Part shown: piece by piece, positions 26,126-34,272 of the stretch
Position numbering within the stretch: the first letter of the stretch is position 1
How the letters are laid out: each line of letters begins with the position of its first letter
Notes under the pieces: generated by a model
Seen by the model: the letters and a program-made list of their open reading frames with translations, nothing else
Databases searched by the model: none
What the model was told of the DNA's origin: nothing
Program-made: the position numbers and the translations under genes
From: an uncultured bacterium
GTDB taxonomy: Bacteria > Cyanobacteriota > Vampirovibrionia > Gastranaerophilales > Gastranaerophilaceae
NCBI GenBank assembly: GCA_949035555.1
Contig: CAROLD010000002.1
Location: forward strand, 124,001-188,000
Direction of reading: 5' to 3'
Length of the DNA: 64,000 nt

Positions 26126-27127
26126 TTAATACATTCTTACTAATTTTCTGACATGAGCAAGAACTTCTTGCGCTCTAACCCTTGCCTTAGCAGAGCCTTC
26201 GGCAATAATTTTTTCAACTTCTTCAGGGTGTTCTTCGTAATATTTGCGGCGTTCTCTAATTTCCTCGAGTCTTGAGTTAATTTTTTCGGCAAGCTGGCGT
26301 TTACATTGTGCACAACCTCTCAAACCTTTTTCACACTCGCATCTTACTGTTTGAATTTCTTCTTCTTCTCCGAATATCTTCCAATATTTGAACGCAACTT
26401 CACATTCATCAGGGTGTCCCAAATCATCTTTTCTCAATCTTGAACGGTCTGTAATCGCTGTCATTACTTTCTTTGCAGTGACTTCTGCGGTATCGGAAAT
26501 TTTGATATCATTATTAAATGATTTACCCATTTTATTCCCGTCAAGCCCGCAAATCAAAGAACAGTGATTTAAAAGCGGTTTTGCTTCGTGGAAAAATTCT
26601 TCGCCGTATAGATTGTTAAATCTTCTAGCAATATCGCGGGTAATTTCAATGTGTGCAACCTGATCAATTCCAACAGGTACATAGTTAGCATTGAACATCA
26701 TAATATCCGCACTCATTAACACAGGATAACCCATTAATCCAAAGTTAATTTGAGAGCCTTGACCTTCTTTAGTTTTTAAAATTTTAGCCATATCCTTAAG
26801 ACAAGGGTCGCGTTCGACCCAATTTTGCGGGGTTATCATACCCAAATAGATGTTTAGTTCAGCAATTTCAGGAACCAATGATTGAACATATATTACACAC
26901 TTTTCAGGATCTAAACCGCAAGCAAGCCAATCCATTACAACATCCAGCGAATTCTGTCTTAAATCCTCTGTTTTATCGTATTTTGTAGTCAATGCATGCC
27001 AGTCGGCAACGAAAAAATAACAATCATATTTGTTCTGAAGCTCAACCCAGTTCTGGATAACGCCGAGATAATGCCCCAAATGTAATTTTCCCGTAGGTCT
27101 CATGCCTGATACAATAATTTCACTCAT
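26126..27127 (-). CDS. trpS: Tryptophan-tRNA ligase
   Basis: 333 residues, class I synthetase. ATP signatures: GMRPTGKLHLGHYLG (HxGH region, residues 8-22) and GNKMGKSFNND (KMSKS region). Between them is PVLMSADIMMFNANYVPVGID for the dimer and tryptophan pocket. CECEKGLRGCAQCKRQL near the C-terminus adds four cysteines in a C-x-C...C-x-x-C layout that could bind metal, a feature of some bacterial TrpRS. AAGGA ribosome site. It is followed by a dispersed repeat upstream at 27177. Confidence 0.94.
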   Translation of the reverse strand: MSEIIVSGMRPTGKLHLGHYLGVIQNWVELQNKYDCYFFVADWHALTTKYDKTEDLRQNSLDVVMDWLACGLDPEKCVIYVQSLVPEIAELNIYLGMITPQNWVERDPCLKDMAKILKTKEGQGSQINFGLMGYPVLMSADIMMFNANYVPVGIDQVAHIEITRDIARRFNNLYGEEFFHEAKPLLNHCSLICGLDGNKMGKSFNNDIKISDTAEVTAKKVMTAITDRSRLRKDDLGHPDECEVAFKYWKIFGEEEEIQTVRCECEKGLRGCAQCKRQLAEKINSRLEEIRERRKYYEEHPEEVEKIIAEGSAKARVRAQEVLAHVRKLVRMY

Positions 27128-27176
27128 AAAACAGTCCTTTCTTAACTGCTGTTATTATATAACAAACAGGCACAAA

Positions 27177-27217
27177 GGGGTAAATATTACTACCAATTAT
27201 GTTAAAAAATTGGGGGA
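27177..27217 (+). repeat. Dispersed GGGGTAAAT repeat, copy 3
   Basis: GGGGTAAATATTACTACCAA, then TTATGTTAAAAAATTGGGGG. About 25 of the first 31 bases agree with copy 1. It lies between trpS and manC. Confidence 0.6.
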
Positions 27218-27246
27218 TTGTTGTAAGTTGCAGGGCAAATATTTAA

Positions 27247-28608
27247 TTAAGCTCGACCGTACATATCTTCGTAGCGGATGATATCATCTTCTGAAAGAAT
27301 GTCCCCTTTTTGGATTTCGATAATTTCCAAATCTTCTTCAAACGGGTTTTGCAATGAGTGAATAGCTTTCACGCCTATATCAATACTATGCCCCGGAGAA
27401 AGAATATGGTCTTTACCTTCCAGAACAACTTTTGCCATACCGGATAGAACAACCCAGTGTTCACTTCTGTAATTATGCGATTGCACTGATAACTTTTGCC
27501 CGACATTAACGTGAATTATTTTTGTCTGGAACCCTTTACCCTCTGCGATTACAGTATAAAATCCCCACGGACGGTAAACTGTTTTATGAACCTTTTGAGT
27601 GCCGTCATGCTGTTCTTTCAAAGTTTCGTAAATCTGTTTTACGTCCTGAGTTTTATCTTTTTTACAAGCCAAAATAGCATCTTCTGTTTCAATAACAACA
27701 GTGTCCTCAAGCCCGATTGTTGCAACAAGTTTTGAAGATGAATAAACAAAAGAATTTTTAGACTCTTTATCCAGCACATGCCCGATAAATACATTGTTAT
27801 TTTCATCTTTCGGGCTAATTTCATAAATAGATTTCCAAGAACCTAAATCTTTCCAATCGGATTTCAACTCAACCATTGAAATATTAGAGCTTTTTTCCAT
27901 TACTGCATAGTCTATAGAAATATTTGGCATCTTGTCAAACTCGTTAAACGGAATAGAATTTTCACGGCAGCTAATATTTTTGATAATTTGCGAAATTTCA
28001 GGACAAAACGCTTCAAACTCGTTTATCATTGTTGAAACCTTGAACATAAAAATTCCGCTGTTCCAGAAATAATTACCATTTGCAAGATATTTTTCCGCAG
28101 TATCTCTATCAGGTTTTTCGGCAAATTTTGTTACCTTTGTACCTTCAGCGCAAATATATCCGAACCCTGTTTCTGCATAATCAGGCTTGATACCGAAAGT
28201 TACGATATGACCGTTTTGAGCTAAGATTTCAGCTTCCTTCACAGAATTAATAAAATTTTCATCATTTTTTATCTGCAAGTCAGAAGGTACAACCAGAATT
28301 ATTTCATCATCATCAGAATTTTCAATAATATATTTTAGCCCGAGAGCAATCGCAGGCGCGGTATTTTTGGAAATCGGTTCGGATAAAATAACCGAATTAT
28401 CTCCCAATTGCATTTTTACATTAGAGTGATGTTTGGTATTTGTAACACTTATAATATTAGACGTCGGAATAAATTTATTCAAACGCTCAAAAGTAGATTG
28501 AAGCAAACTTTTTTCCCCTGCTAAACTCAATAGCTGTTTAGGGTACAACTCTCGTGAAAGCGGCCATAATCTGCTTCCCGAACCACCTGCCAAAATTACT
28601 CCAAACAT
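27247..28608 (-). CDS. manC: Mannose-1-phosphate guanylyltransferase / mannose-6-phosphate isomerase
   Basis: 453 residues, bifunctional type II PMI-GMP. N-terminal pyrophosphorylase: GGSGSRLWPLSRELYPKQLL (residues 8-27) and FAEKPD. C-terminal cupin isomerase: RPWGFYTVIAEG, QKLSVQSHNYRSEHWVVLSG (metal-binding Q, H, E), and a terminal HSLQNPFEEDLEIIEIQ. It makes GDP-mannose for LPS or capsule. AAAAGGAG ribosome site. Single gene. Confidence 0.93.
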   Translation of the reverse strand: MFGVILAGGSGSRLWPLSRELYPKQLLSLAGEKSLLQSTFERLNKFIPTSNIISVTNTKHHSNVKMQLGDNSVILSEPISKNTAPAIALGLKYIIENSDDDEIILVVPSDLQIKNDENFINSVKEAEILAQNGHIVTFGIKPDYAETGFGYICAEGTKVTKFAEKPDRDTAEKYLANGNYFWNSGIFMFKVSTMINEFEAFCPEISQIIKNISCRENSIPFNEFDKMPNISIDYAVMEKSSNISMVELKSDWKDLGSWKSIYEISPKDENNNVFIGHVLDKESKNSFVYSSSKLVATIGLEDTVVIETEDAILACKKDKTQDVKQIYETLKEQHDGTQKVHKTVYRPWGFYTVIAEGKGFQTKIIHVNVGQKLSVQSHNYRSEHWVVLSGMAKVVLEGKDHILSPGHSIDIGVKAIHSLQNPFEEDLEIIEIQKGDILSEDDIIRYEDMYGRA

Positions 28609-28718
28609 TCAAAGCTCCTTTTCATCTAAATCCCTTGAAATTATTATACTATAACAAATCTTGATAGCAAGCTATAATATGCATAGCAAAATCTTTTATT
28701 TTCTGATTTAATATAAAT

Positions 28719-29030
28719 ATGAACCTGATAAATGCAACTACCTCACAAATCTCACTATTTTCTAACTGGATTGACTCAACCACCGTACCTCAAATTATAG
28801 ACTCAGTAACTTATGACCTGTATGAGAGCAGTAATCCTCTAAGACAAAATTTCAATAAGAACGATATTTCGAACAAAGGTCTGCGAATTGCTGCAAATAC
28901 TTCGGCAACCGTTGGTGCAGAAATATTTTCTGCCTTTGCAAATCCGTACTATCTGATGCATAAAATCGTAAATATTCCAACTGCATACAATTCTGTTGTA
29001 GAAACATACAGGAAACATTCACAGGAATAA
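28719..29030 (+). CDS. Small hypothetical protein
   Basis: 103 residues, start MNLINATTSQISLFSN. It contains a mildly hydrophobic run TSATVGAEIFSAFANPYYLM and no known motif. No SD is visible; TTTAAT preceded by TGA lies 6 nt before the ATG, a leaderless arrangement. It converges on the HTH gene at 29032 with one base between stop codons. Confidence 0.5.
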   Translation: MNLINATTSQISLFSNWIDSTTVPQIIDSVTYDLYESSNPLRQNFNKNDISNKGLRIAANTSATVGAEIFSAFANPYYLMHKIVNIPTAYNSVVETYRKHSQE

Positions 29031-29031
29031 A

Positions 29032-29268
29032 TTAGGATAATTTTTTCAATTCTTCAAATGGTAAAAGTTTATCAATAGGAACATCTAGAGCTAAGGCAAT
29101 ATTTGCAATAACCAAAATTGTCGGACAGACTTTTTCATTCTCTATGCGTGATAGATATTCTGTTGTAATGCCTGCTAATTCAGCAAGTCTCTCTTGAGTA
29201 TAATTTCGTCTTGCGCGTTCTGCTCTCAAATTCGCCGCAAACAACTTTTTTATTTGAGTTCTATTCAT
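29032..29268 (-). CDS. XRE-family transcriptional regulator
   Basis: 78 residues, all HTH_3: RNYTQERLAELAGITTEYLS is the helix-turn-helix, followed by RIENEKVCPTILVIANIALA and DVPIDKLLPF. Divergent from the secreted protein gene at 29377. The space between has a TTGACA promoter and the 14-bp palindrome TGAACTATAGTTCA, a plausible operator. There is no SD; TAAACT lies 7 nt before the ATG, so it may be leaderless. Confidence 0.87.
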   Translation of the reverse strand: MNRTQIKKLFAANLRAERARRNYTQERLAELAGITTEYLSRIENEKVCPTILVIANIALALDVPIDKLLPFEELKKLS

Positions 29269-29288
29269 GTGTTTTAGTTTATATTATT

Positions 29289-29318
29289 TGACAAAACAAT
29301 ATAATGAATGATAGTATC
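29289..29318 (+). promoter_or_regulatory. Promoter of the 29377 gene
   Basis: TTGACA (29289-29294), 18 nt, TAGTAT (29313-29318). The palindrome at 29327-29340 lies at the transcript start. Confidence 0.6.
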
Positions 29319-29326
29319 TAATACAT

Positions 29327-29340
29327 GAACTATAGTTCAA
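29327..29340. promoter_or_regulatory. Palindromic operator candidate
   Basis: TGAACTATAGTTCA is a perfect 14-bp palindrome about 9 bases after the -10 element, where a bound repressor would block transcription. Confidence 0.55.
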
Positions 29341-29376
29341 TATATTTGTTATATATTTTAATGCAGGGAGAATAGT

Positions 29377-29847
29377 ATGAAAAAGATTTTATCAGTTATT
29401 TTGCTAAGTTTATTATTACAAGTTCAAGTAAGTGCTACAACTATCCCATCAGGTACATTAGTTGTTGTTCAACCGCAACAAGAAATTGATGCAGATGATG
29501 TAAAAGCAGGTGATACTGTTAAATTCCTTGTCGCGCAGAATGTAAAAGTTGATAATGATATCGTTATAAAATCAGGTGCAGAAGCTTTTGCTCAAGTAAC
29601 AAAAGTTAAAAATAATGGAATTCTCGGACTCCCTGGAGAGCTTGAGGTAAGCGAATTTCAAATTCTAACTGACAACAATGAAGTGGTTAGGCTTCGCGGA
29701 TCTATAATTGATAAGGGTATAGGCAGATATTGGGCAAATGTAGGTTGGTTTTTTGTATTCCCTCTTTTATTTGTAAAAGGCAATGACGGTAAAATTCAAA
29801 AAAATACTACACATTATCTTTACACAATCGAAAATGTTAATCTGTAA
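29377..29847 (+). CDS. Secreted protein of unknown function
   Basis: 156 residues with a signal peptide (MKKILSVILLSLLLQVQVSA, cleavage after VSA). The mature chain looks all-beta: SGTLVVVQPQQEIDADDVKA, GDTVKFLVAQNVKVDNDIVI, KSGAEAFAQVTKV, GLPGELEVSEFQI, with a hydrophobic WANVGWFFVFPLLFV near the end that may sit in or on a membrane. The KAGDxVxFxVxxxVxxxxxxVIKxGAxAxxxV pattern recalls periplasmic proteins of unknown role. It is under its own promoter, probably controlled by the divergent HTH protein. Confidence 0.6.
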   Translation: MKKILSVILLSLLLQVQVSATTIPSGTLVVVQPQQEIDADDVKAGDTVKFLVAQNVKVDNDIVIKSGAEAFAQVTKVKNNGILGLPGELEVSEFQILTDNNEVVRLRGSIIDKGIGRYWANVGWFFVFPLLFVKGNDGKIQKNTTHYLYTIENVNL

Positions 29848-29853
29848 AAAAAG

Positions 29854-29876
29854 GGCGGGATGAAATTCATCCCGCC
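29854..29876. terminator. Terminator between 29377 gene and hydG
   Basis: GGCGGGATGAA pairs with TTCATCCCGCC. On the minus strand it is followed by CTTTTTTT, so it mainly ends hydG transcription. Confidence 0.8.
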
Positions 29877-29894
29877 ATCATTAAATCTTTACCT

Positions 29895-31316
29895 TTAAAA
29901 TCTGAAATCGCGTTGCCCGTGTTCAATTTTTATAAGATTTTCGCGAACTGTCCCTTCAACTTTTTCATTGTTTAGTGTTTGCAATTCTTTTTTAATAAGC
30001 TCTTCGCCCACATTTTTTGTTGCAGTGGAAGCGTAATCTTCTAAATATTCCTTGAGGGTCATAATTGCGTTCGGATGACAGAAGTTGTGAATTTGCTGTT
30101 CTTTACAGATTGCCATAAATCTGTCGCCAACTCGTCCTTCGCGGTAGCAAGCTGTACAGAAACTCGGCACATAACCAAGCTCCATAAGCCATTTTAATAC
30201 TTCATCAAGTGTTCTTCTGTCTTCAACGTCAAATTGTGCGGTCTCTTCTTCTGATTCATCTTCAGGGTGAGCGTAGCCGCCTACACTTGTTTTCGAGCCG
30301 CCGCTGATTTGCGAAATTCCGAGTTCAAGAACTCTTTCGCGGCATTTTTTTGATTCTCTTGTTGAAATAATCATACCTGTGTATGGAACAGAAATTCTAA
30401 TACAGGCAATAATTTTTGCAAATGTATCGTCATCAATTCCGTTATCAAAGGTATCAGGATCAATATCATCTGCACGTCTTATACGCGGAACAGAAATGGT
30501 ATGAGGTCCAACGCCGTAAACTGCTTCTAAGTGTTCAGCATGCATCAAAAGTGCCGCGAATTCATATCTGTAAAGTTCAAGCCCGAAAAGAACACCTAAG
30601 CCGACGTCATCAATTCCGCCCTGCATAGCTCTGTCCATTGCTTCGGTATGGTATGCATAATTATGTTTCGGACCTGTCGGGTGAAGTCTTTCATAACTTT
30701 CTTTATTGTAGGTTTCCTGAAACAGAATATATGTTCCGATACCAGCTTCTTTAAGTTTGCGATAATTTTCAACGGTTGTAGCTGCAATATTAACATTTGC
30801 TCTTCTGATTGCGCCGTTTTTATGGTGAATTGAATAGATAGTTTTTAGAGATTCAAGAACATATTCAATCGGATTATTTACAGGATCTTCGCCGGTTTCA
30901 ATTGCAAGTCTTTTGTGACCCATATCTTGAAGTGCAATAACTTCTTCTCTAATTTCATCCTGAGTCATTTTTTTGCGGGGAATATGTTTATTTTTCGCGT
31001 GGTACGGGCAATAGACACATCCGTTTACACAGTAATTTGATAAATATAACGGTGCAAAAAGTACAATTCTGTTTCCGTAATAATCCTGTTTTATTTTTTT
31101 TGCAAGTTCAAAAATTTCGTTATTTTTTTCTTCAATTTCGCACTCTAACAATACGGCGGCTTCTCGGTGAGACAAGCCTTTTCCAAGACGTGCTTTTCCT
31201 AAAATTTTGTCAATTAATTCAATATTATTTTTATTTTTTTGTGCGTATTCTAAAGTTTCAAGCACCTCATTATGCGAAATAAATTCTTCTGCTTTTGTAG
31301 ATTTTGGATTATACAT
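29895..31316 (-). CDS. hydG: [FeFe]-hydrogenase H-cluster radical SAM maturase HydG
   Basis: 473 residues. Cleaves tyrosine to give CO and cyanide for the H-cluster. The radical-SAM triad is NYCVNGCVYCPYH (Cys96, Cys100, Cys103). ETGEDPVNNP is the SAM-binding GGE-like segment; TAHHTE-type regions match the ThiH/HydG barrel; the C-terminal auxiliary cluster cysteines are in SFCTACYREGR and the later IC/FCHPNA region. That C-terminal CTACYR block distinguishes HydG from ThiH. GGGAG ribosome site. Together with hydF it shows capacity for active [FeFe] hydrogenase. Confidence 0.93.
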   Translation of the reverse strand: MYNPKSTKAEEFISHNEVLETLEYAQKNKNNIELIDKILGKARLGKGLSHREAAVLLECEIEEKNNEIFELAKKIKQDYYGNRIVLFAPLYLSNYCVNGCVYCPYHAKNKHIPRKKMTQDEIREEVIALQDMGHKRLAIETGEDPVNNPIEYVLESLKTIYSIHHKNGAIRRANVNIAATTVENYRKLKEAGIGTYILFQETYNKESYERLHPTGPKHNYAYHTEAMDRAMQGGIDDVGLGVLFGLELYRYEFAALLMHAEHLEAVYGVGPHTISVPRIRRADDIDPDTFDNGIDDDTFAKIIACIRISVPYTGMIISTRESKKCRERVLELGISQISGGSKTSVGGYAHPEDESEEETAQFDVEDRRTLDEVLKWLMELGYVPSFCTACYREGRVGDRFMAICKEQQIHNFCHPNAIMTLKEYLEDYASTATKNVGEELIKKELQTLNNEKVEGTVRENLIKIEHGQRDFRF

Positions 31317-31441
31317 AACATTCTCCCTTGTTTCAATAATAAAACTTTAAAGAAAAAAGTAAAGCGACAGAAATGTAAACTACTTGCCCCGCAAAAAAAT
31401 TTCGACTAAAATAAAAATAAATTGGGGAGGAATTAAATTTA

Positions 31442-32665
31442 ATGCCGAAAATAGCAAGAGTTCAAAGAGTAAACGGCGAAGAACCGCAAATCTTGAATTT
31501 CCCGACTTACAATCAATTCCATACACAAGGAAATTATTACCGCGGCTATAAAACTACCCGTACAGGTACTGAGGCGCATTATGCACACCTTAGAGAAGCA
31601 AACAGACCTAAAAAAAGAATTAAGAAAAAGAAAAGTTTTGCACAAATTCTTGTTACAGGATTGCTTTTATATGTAACGTTGTTTCAAGCAATGCCTTATA
31701 CTTTTAACAACGTAACAAAAGCGATGTTTGTGCCGACCCCGTATAAAAATATCCAAACAGATATGAAAGATTTGGCATTTCCGACCCAGAATTATTTATC
31801 AAATGCGTGGTCTTTCGGAAAGCGTGATTTCAGGTATGCGGCAAATGAAAAAAATGCTCAAATGGTTGAGGTTAAAGAAACAGTCAATATGCCTGTTTTG
31901 CAAAGCGAATTATCAAATCTTGTGCAGCAATATCCGACCATTCAGCCGTCAGTTTATGTTTGGGATTATGATACAGGAAACTACATTGATATCAATGCTT
32001 CAAAAGTATATGCAACAGCAAGTATTATAAAAATTCCTGTATTGATTGATGTTTTCAAATCAATCGAAGCAGGTCAAATTTCACTTGACGACACAATTCC
32101 GTTGACCGAATATTTTAGAACCGAAGGTTCGGGAAGTTTGCAGTTTAAAGCCGCAAATTCCGAATACACCATCGACAAACTTGCCGAAATTATGATAACC
32201 GAATCTGACAACTCTGCCACAAATATGCTAATGACAAAAGTCGGTTCAATGACAGATGTTAACCAATCAATAAGAGACTGGGGCTTGAAGAATACGGAAG
32301 TTCAAACATGGCTTCCTGATTATCTGGGCACAAACCACACCACAGCACGTGAAATGGGCAGAATGCTTTATAACATTGACGAAAACGAAGAATTTTTAAC
32401 CCCGTCTTCAAGAACAAAAATGCTTAACTATATGGCGCATGTTCACAATAACCGTTTAATTCAGGCGGGTTTGGGTGAAGGAGCAGTGTTCCTGCATAAA
32501 ACAGGCGACATTGGAACAATGCTCGGAGACGCAGGAATTGTTATTACGCCAAAAGGGAAAAAATATATTGTCGTAATCCTTGCAAACCGCCCTCATAATG
32601 CACCCGCAGGAAAAGATTTTATTGTACATGCATCTGAAATTATTTATAATTATATGGTGAAATAA
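31442..32665 (+). CDS. Class A beta-lactamase-like serine hydrolase, membrane anchored
   Basis: 407 residues. A basic N-terminus and one transmembrane helix (FAQILVTGLLLYVTLFQAM, about residues 66-84) place the rest outside the inner membrane. The catalytic domain has S194-I-I-K197 (SxxK), ESDNSATNMLM (SDN), and K353-T-G (HKTGDIG). All three active-site motifs are intact. The Glu166-bearing omega loop of true beta-lactamases is not obvious (HTTAREMGRML follows), so it may be a DD-peptidase or transpeptidase-related enzyme rather than a resistance gene. GGGGAGG ribosome site; TAATG overlap with the LdpA-like gene. Confidence 0.85.
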   Translation: MPKIARVQRVNGEEPQILNFPTYNQFHTQGNYYRGYKTTRTGTEAHYAHLREANRPKKRIKKKKSFAQILVTGLLLYVTLFQAMPYTFNNVTKAMFVPTPYKNIQTDMKDLAFPTQNYLSNAWSFGKRDFRYAANEKNAQMVEVKETVNMPVLQSELSNLVQQYPTIQPSVYVWDYDTGNYIDINASKVYATASIIKIPVLIDVFKSIEAGQISLDDTIPLTEYFRTEGSGSLQFKAANSEYTIDKLAEIMITESDNSATNMLMTKVGSMTDVNQSIRDWGLKNTEVQTWLPDYLGTNHTTAREMGRMLYNIDENEEFLTPSSRTKMLNYMAHVHNNRLIQAGLGEGAVFLHKTGDIGTMLGDAGIVITPKGKKYIVVILANRPHNAPAGKDFIVHASEIIYNYMVK

Positions 32666-33609
32666 TGCTTAAAGAATTGCTGGAAACCAAACATTGTTTT
32701 AAACTTGTGTGCGGAGCAGGAAACGAAGATGTTGAAGAAATCAAACGTCTGGTTTATGTTTATGCAATTGCAGGATGCAGATTTTTTGATCTGTCAGCAA
32801 ATGAAGAAGTAATTGCCGCCGCGCGGGAAGCTTTGGAAACTGCAAAAGTCTATGATGCATATCTTTGCGTAAGCGTCGGAATAAAAAATGACCCGCACGT
32901 GAAAAAAGCTGTTATTGATTATGACAGATGCGTAAACTGCGGCTCATGTGAAGCTGTCTGTCCGCAGGGTGCAATCCATTACGCAAAAGTCAAAAAACAC
33001 AAATGCATCGGCTGCGGAAGATGCTGGAGAATATGTTCAAGAGCAGCAATATCTTATATTTCTGAAGAAAAAAATCTGTCGGATATTCTGCCTTCAATCG
33101 TTGATAAAGGAATTGACTGTATTGAATTTCACGCAATGGGGCTTGACGAAGAAGAAATCTTTTCAAAATGGAAATACATAAACGAAAACTACGAAGGACT
33201 GCTGAGTATCTGTACAAGCCGCGGAAAATTGAGCGACGAAACACTTATTGAACGGATAACAAAAATGACAGAAGGCAGAGAACCGTATTCCACAATAATT
33301 CAGGCTGACGGCTTCCCAATGAGCGGCGGAGATGACAATTACAAATCCACTTTGCAAGCCGTGGCAACAGCAGAAATTGTTCAAAATGCAAAACTTCCGG
33401 TATATCTGGTGCTCTCAGGCGGAACAAACGGTAAAACAACAGAACTTGCAAAAATGTGTGAAATCTCATATCATGCAGTTGCAGTGGGTTCTTATGCAAG
33501 AAAAATTGTAAGAAGATACATAGAACGTCCTGATTTCTGGACAAATCCGAATGTTTTAACAAGTGCGCTTGAACTTGCTAAACCACTCGTTGACAGTGTT
33601 ATAACATAA
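32665..33609 (+). CDS. LdpA-like iron-sulfur protein (light-dependent period protein family)
   Basis: 314 residues. The N-terminus CFKLVCGAGNEDVEEIKRLV and YAIAGCRFFDLSANEEVI resemble cyanobacterial LdpA, whose start reads FKLICGAS...AGADCIDVAA. Two 4Fe-4S ferredoxin motifs follow: Cys89, 92, 95, 99 and Cys114, 117, 120, 124. The C-terminal half looks like a TIM-barrel end (IIQADGFPMSGGDDNYKST, LPVYLVLSGGTNGKTTELA). In cyanobacteria LdpA senses redox state for the circadian clock. Here no clock genes are seen, so a redox or iron-sulfur role is inferred. It overlaps the upstream hydrolase gene by the TAATG junction. Confidence 0.72.
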   Translation: MLKELLETKHCFKLVCGAGNEDVEEIKRLVYVYAIAGCRFFDLSANEEVIAAAREALETAKVYDAYLCVSVGIKNDPHVKKAVIDYDRCVNCGSCEAVCPQGAIHYAKVKKHKCIGCGRCWRICSRAAISYISEEKNLSDILPSIVDKGIDCIEFHAMGLDEEEIFSKWKYINENYEGLLSICTSRGKLSDETLIERITKMTEGREPYSTIIQADGFPMSGGDDNYKSTLQAVATAEIVQNAKLPVYLVLSGGTNGKTTELAKMCEISYHAVAVGSYARKIVRRYIERPDFWTNPNVLTSALELAKPLVDSVIT

Positions 33610-33611
33610 AA

Positions 33612-33654
33612 ATTTTCCCTCGCCCTGACGGGAGAGGGGTAGCGTGAGGGAAAT
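33612..33654 (+). repeat. Complex hairpin, RPE-like palindrome
   Basis: TTTCCCTCGC and GTGAGGGAAA form an outer stem with a smaller inner stem CCCTGACGGG. It lies between the LdpA-like gene and the phosphopantetheinyl transferase gene; the GAGGG of its 3' arm is the only SD for the downstream TTG start. Confidence 0.55.
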
Positions 33655-34254
33655 TTGGATATATTCTACTTAAAAAAAAGCGAATTCCTACCGAATGTTT
33701 CAGAAATAAGTCTGAAAAGATTTTCTGATGAACGGGAATTTAAATCTAAAGAAAAAGAAATTGAACATTTGCTCGGAATATTTTTGACAAAATTCATAGC
33801 AAAACAGGTTTACGACGTGAAAAATCTTGAAATTGAAACACGCGGGGGAAAACCTTTTTTTAAATCAAATGAAATATTTTTCAGTATTTCACACTCGGAA
33901 GATATTGTTATGGTTGTATTCAACAACAGCAATATCGGGGTTGACGTTGAATATATGAAAGACGGCAAAAATTATAAACTTATTATGAAACGTTACGGAA
34001 TAGATGCAAAAAATCCGTCCAAAAAGGAATTCTACAGATTTTGGACAGTTCACGAAGCAGAAATTAAACTAAACGGACATATCCGCTCATTATTTTCGGA
34101 ACTGCTGGAGGAAAATTACATGCTGGCTTGCGTTTCAGACAATATTTTCGTAGCGAATTTTCTTATAAAAAAGCTGACTTGCAATGGTGAAAATGTTGAC
34201 TTGGAAGAGGAATTAAAATATCCTAAATTTGTAAAATTTAATTTCGTAAAATAA
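33655..34254 (+). CDS. 4'-phosphopantetheinyl transferase (Sfp type)
   Basis: 199 residues from a TTG at 33655 with GAGGG 4 nt upstream. Transfers phosphopantetheine from CoA to a carrier-protein serine. Motifs: RGGKPFF, FSISHSEDIVMVVF, IGVDVEYM (metal Asp and Glu) and FYRFWTVHEAEIKLNG. The last motif normally reads W-x-x-K-E-A-x-x-K; here V-H-E-A-x-x-K, so the first Lys is His, while E and the last K remain. No polyketide or peptide synthetase is nearby; the target may simply be ACP. Confidence 0.8.
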   Translation: MDIFYLKKSEFLPNVSEISLKRFSDEREFKSKEKEIEHLLGIFLTKFIAKQVYDVKNLEIETRGGKPFFKSNEIFFSISHSEDIVMVVFNNSNIGVDVEYMKDGKNYKLIMKRYGIDAKNPSKKEFYRFWTVHEAEIKLNGHIRSLFSELLEENYMLACVSDNIFVANFLIKKLTCNGENVDLEEELKYPKFVKFNFVK

Positions 34255-34272
34255 ATATTAAAGGAGATAAAA

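Noticed and set aside
29895..31316. ThiH instead of HydG
   Set aside because: The C-terminal CTACYREGR cluster region is present in HydG and absent in ThiH; hydF is also in the window.
31442..32665. True beta-lactamase resistance gene
   Set aside because: SxxK, SDN and KTG motifs also occur in DD-peptidases and housekeeping hydrolases; the omega-loop Glu is not recognisable and the protein is membrane-anchored next to an LdpA-like gene.
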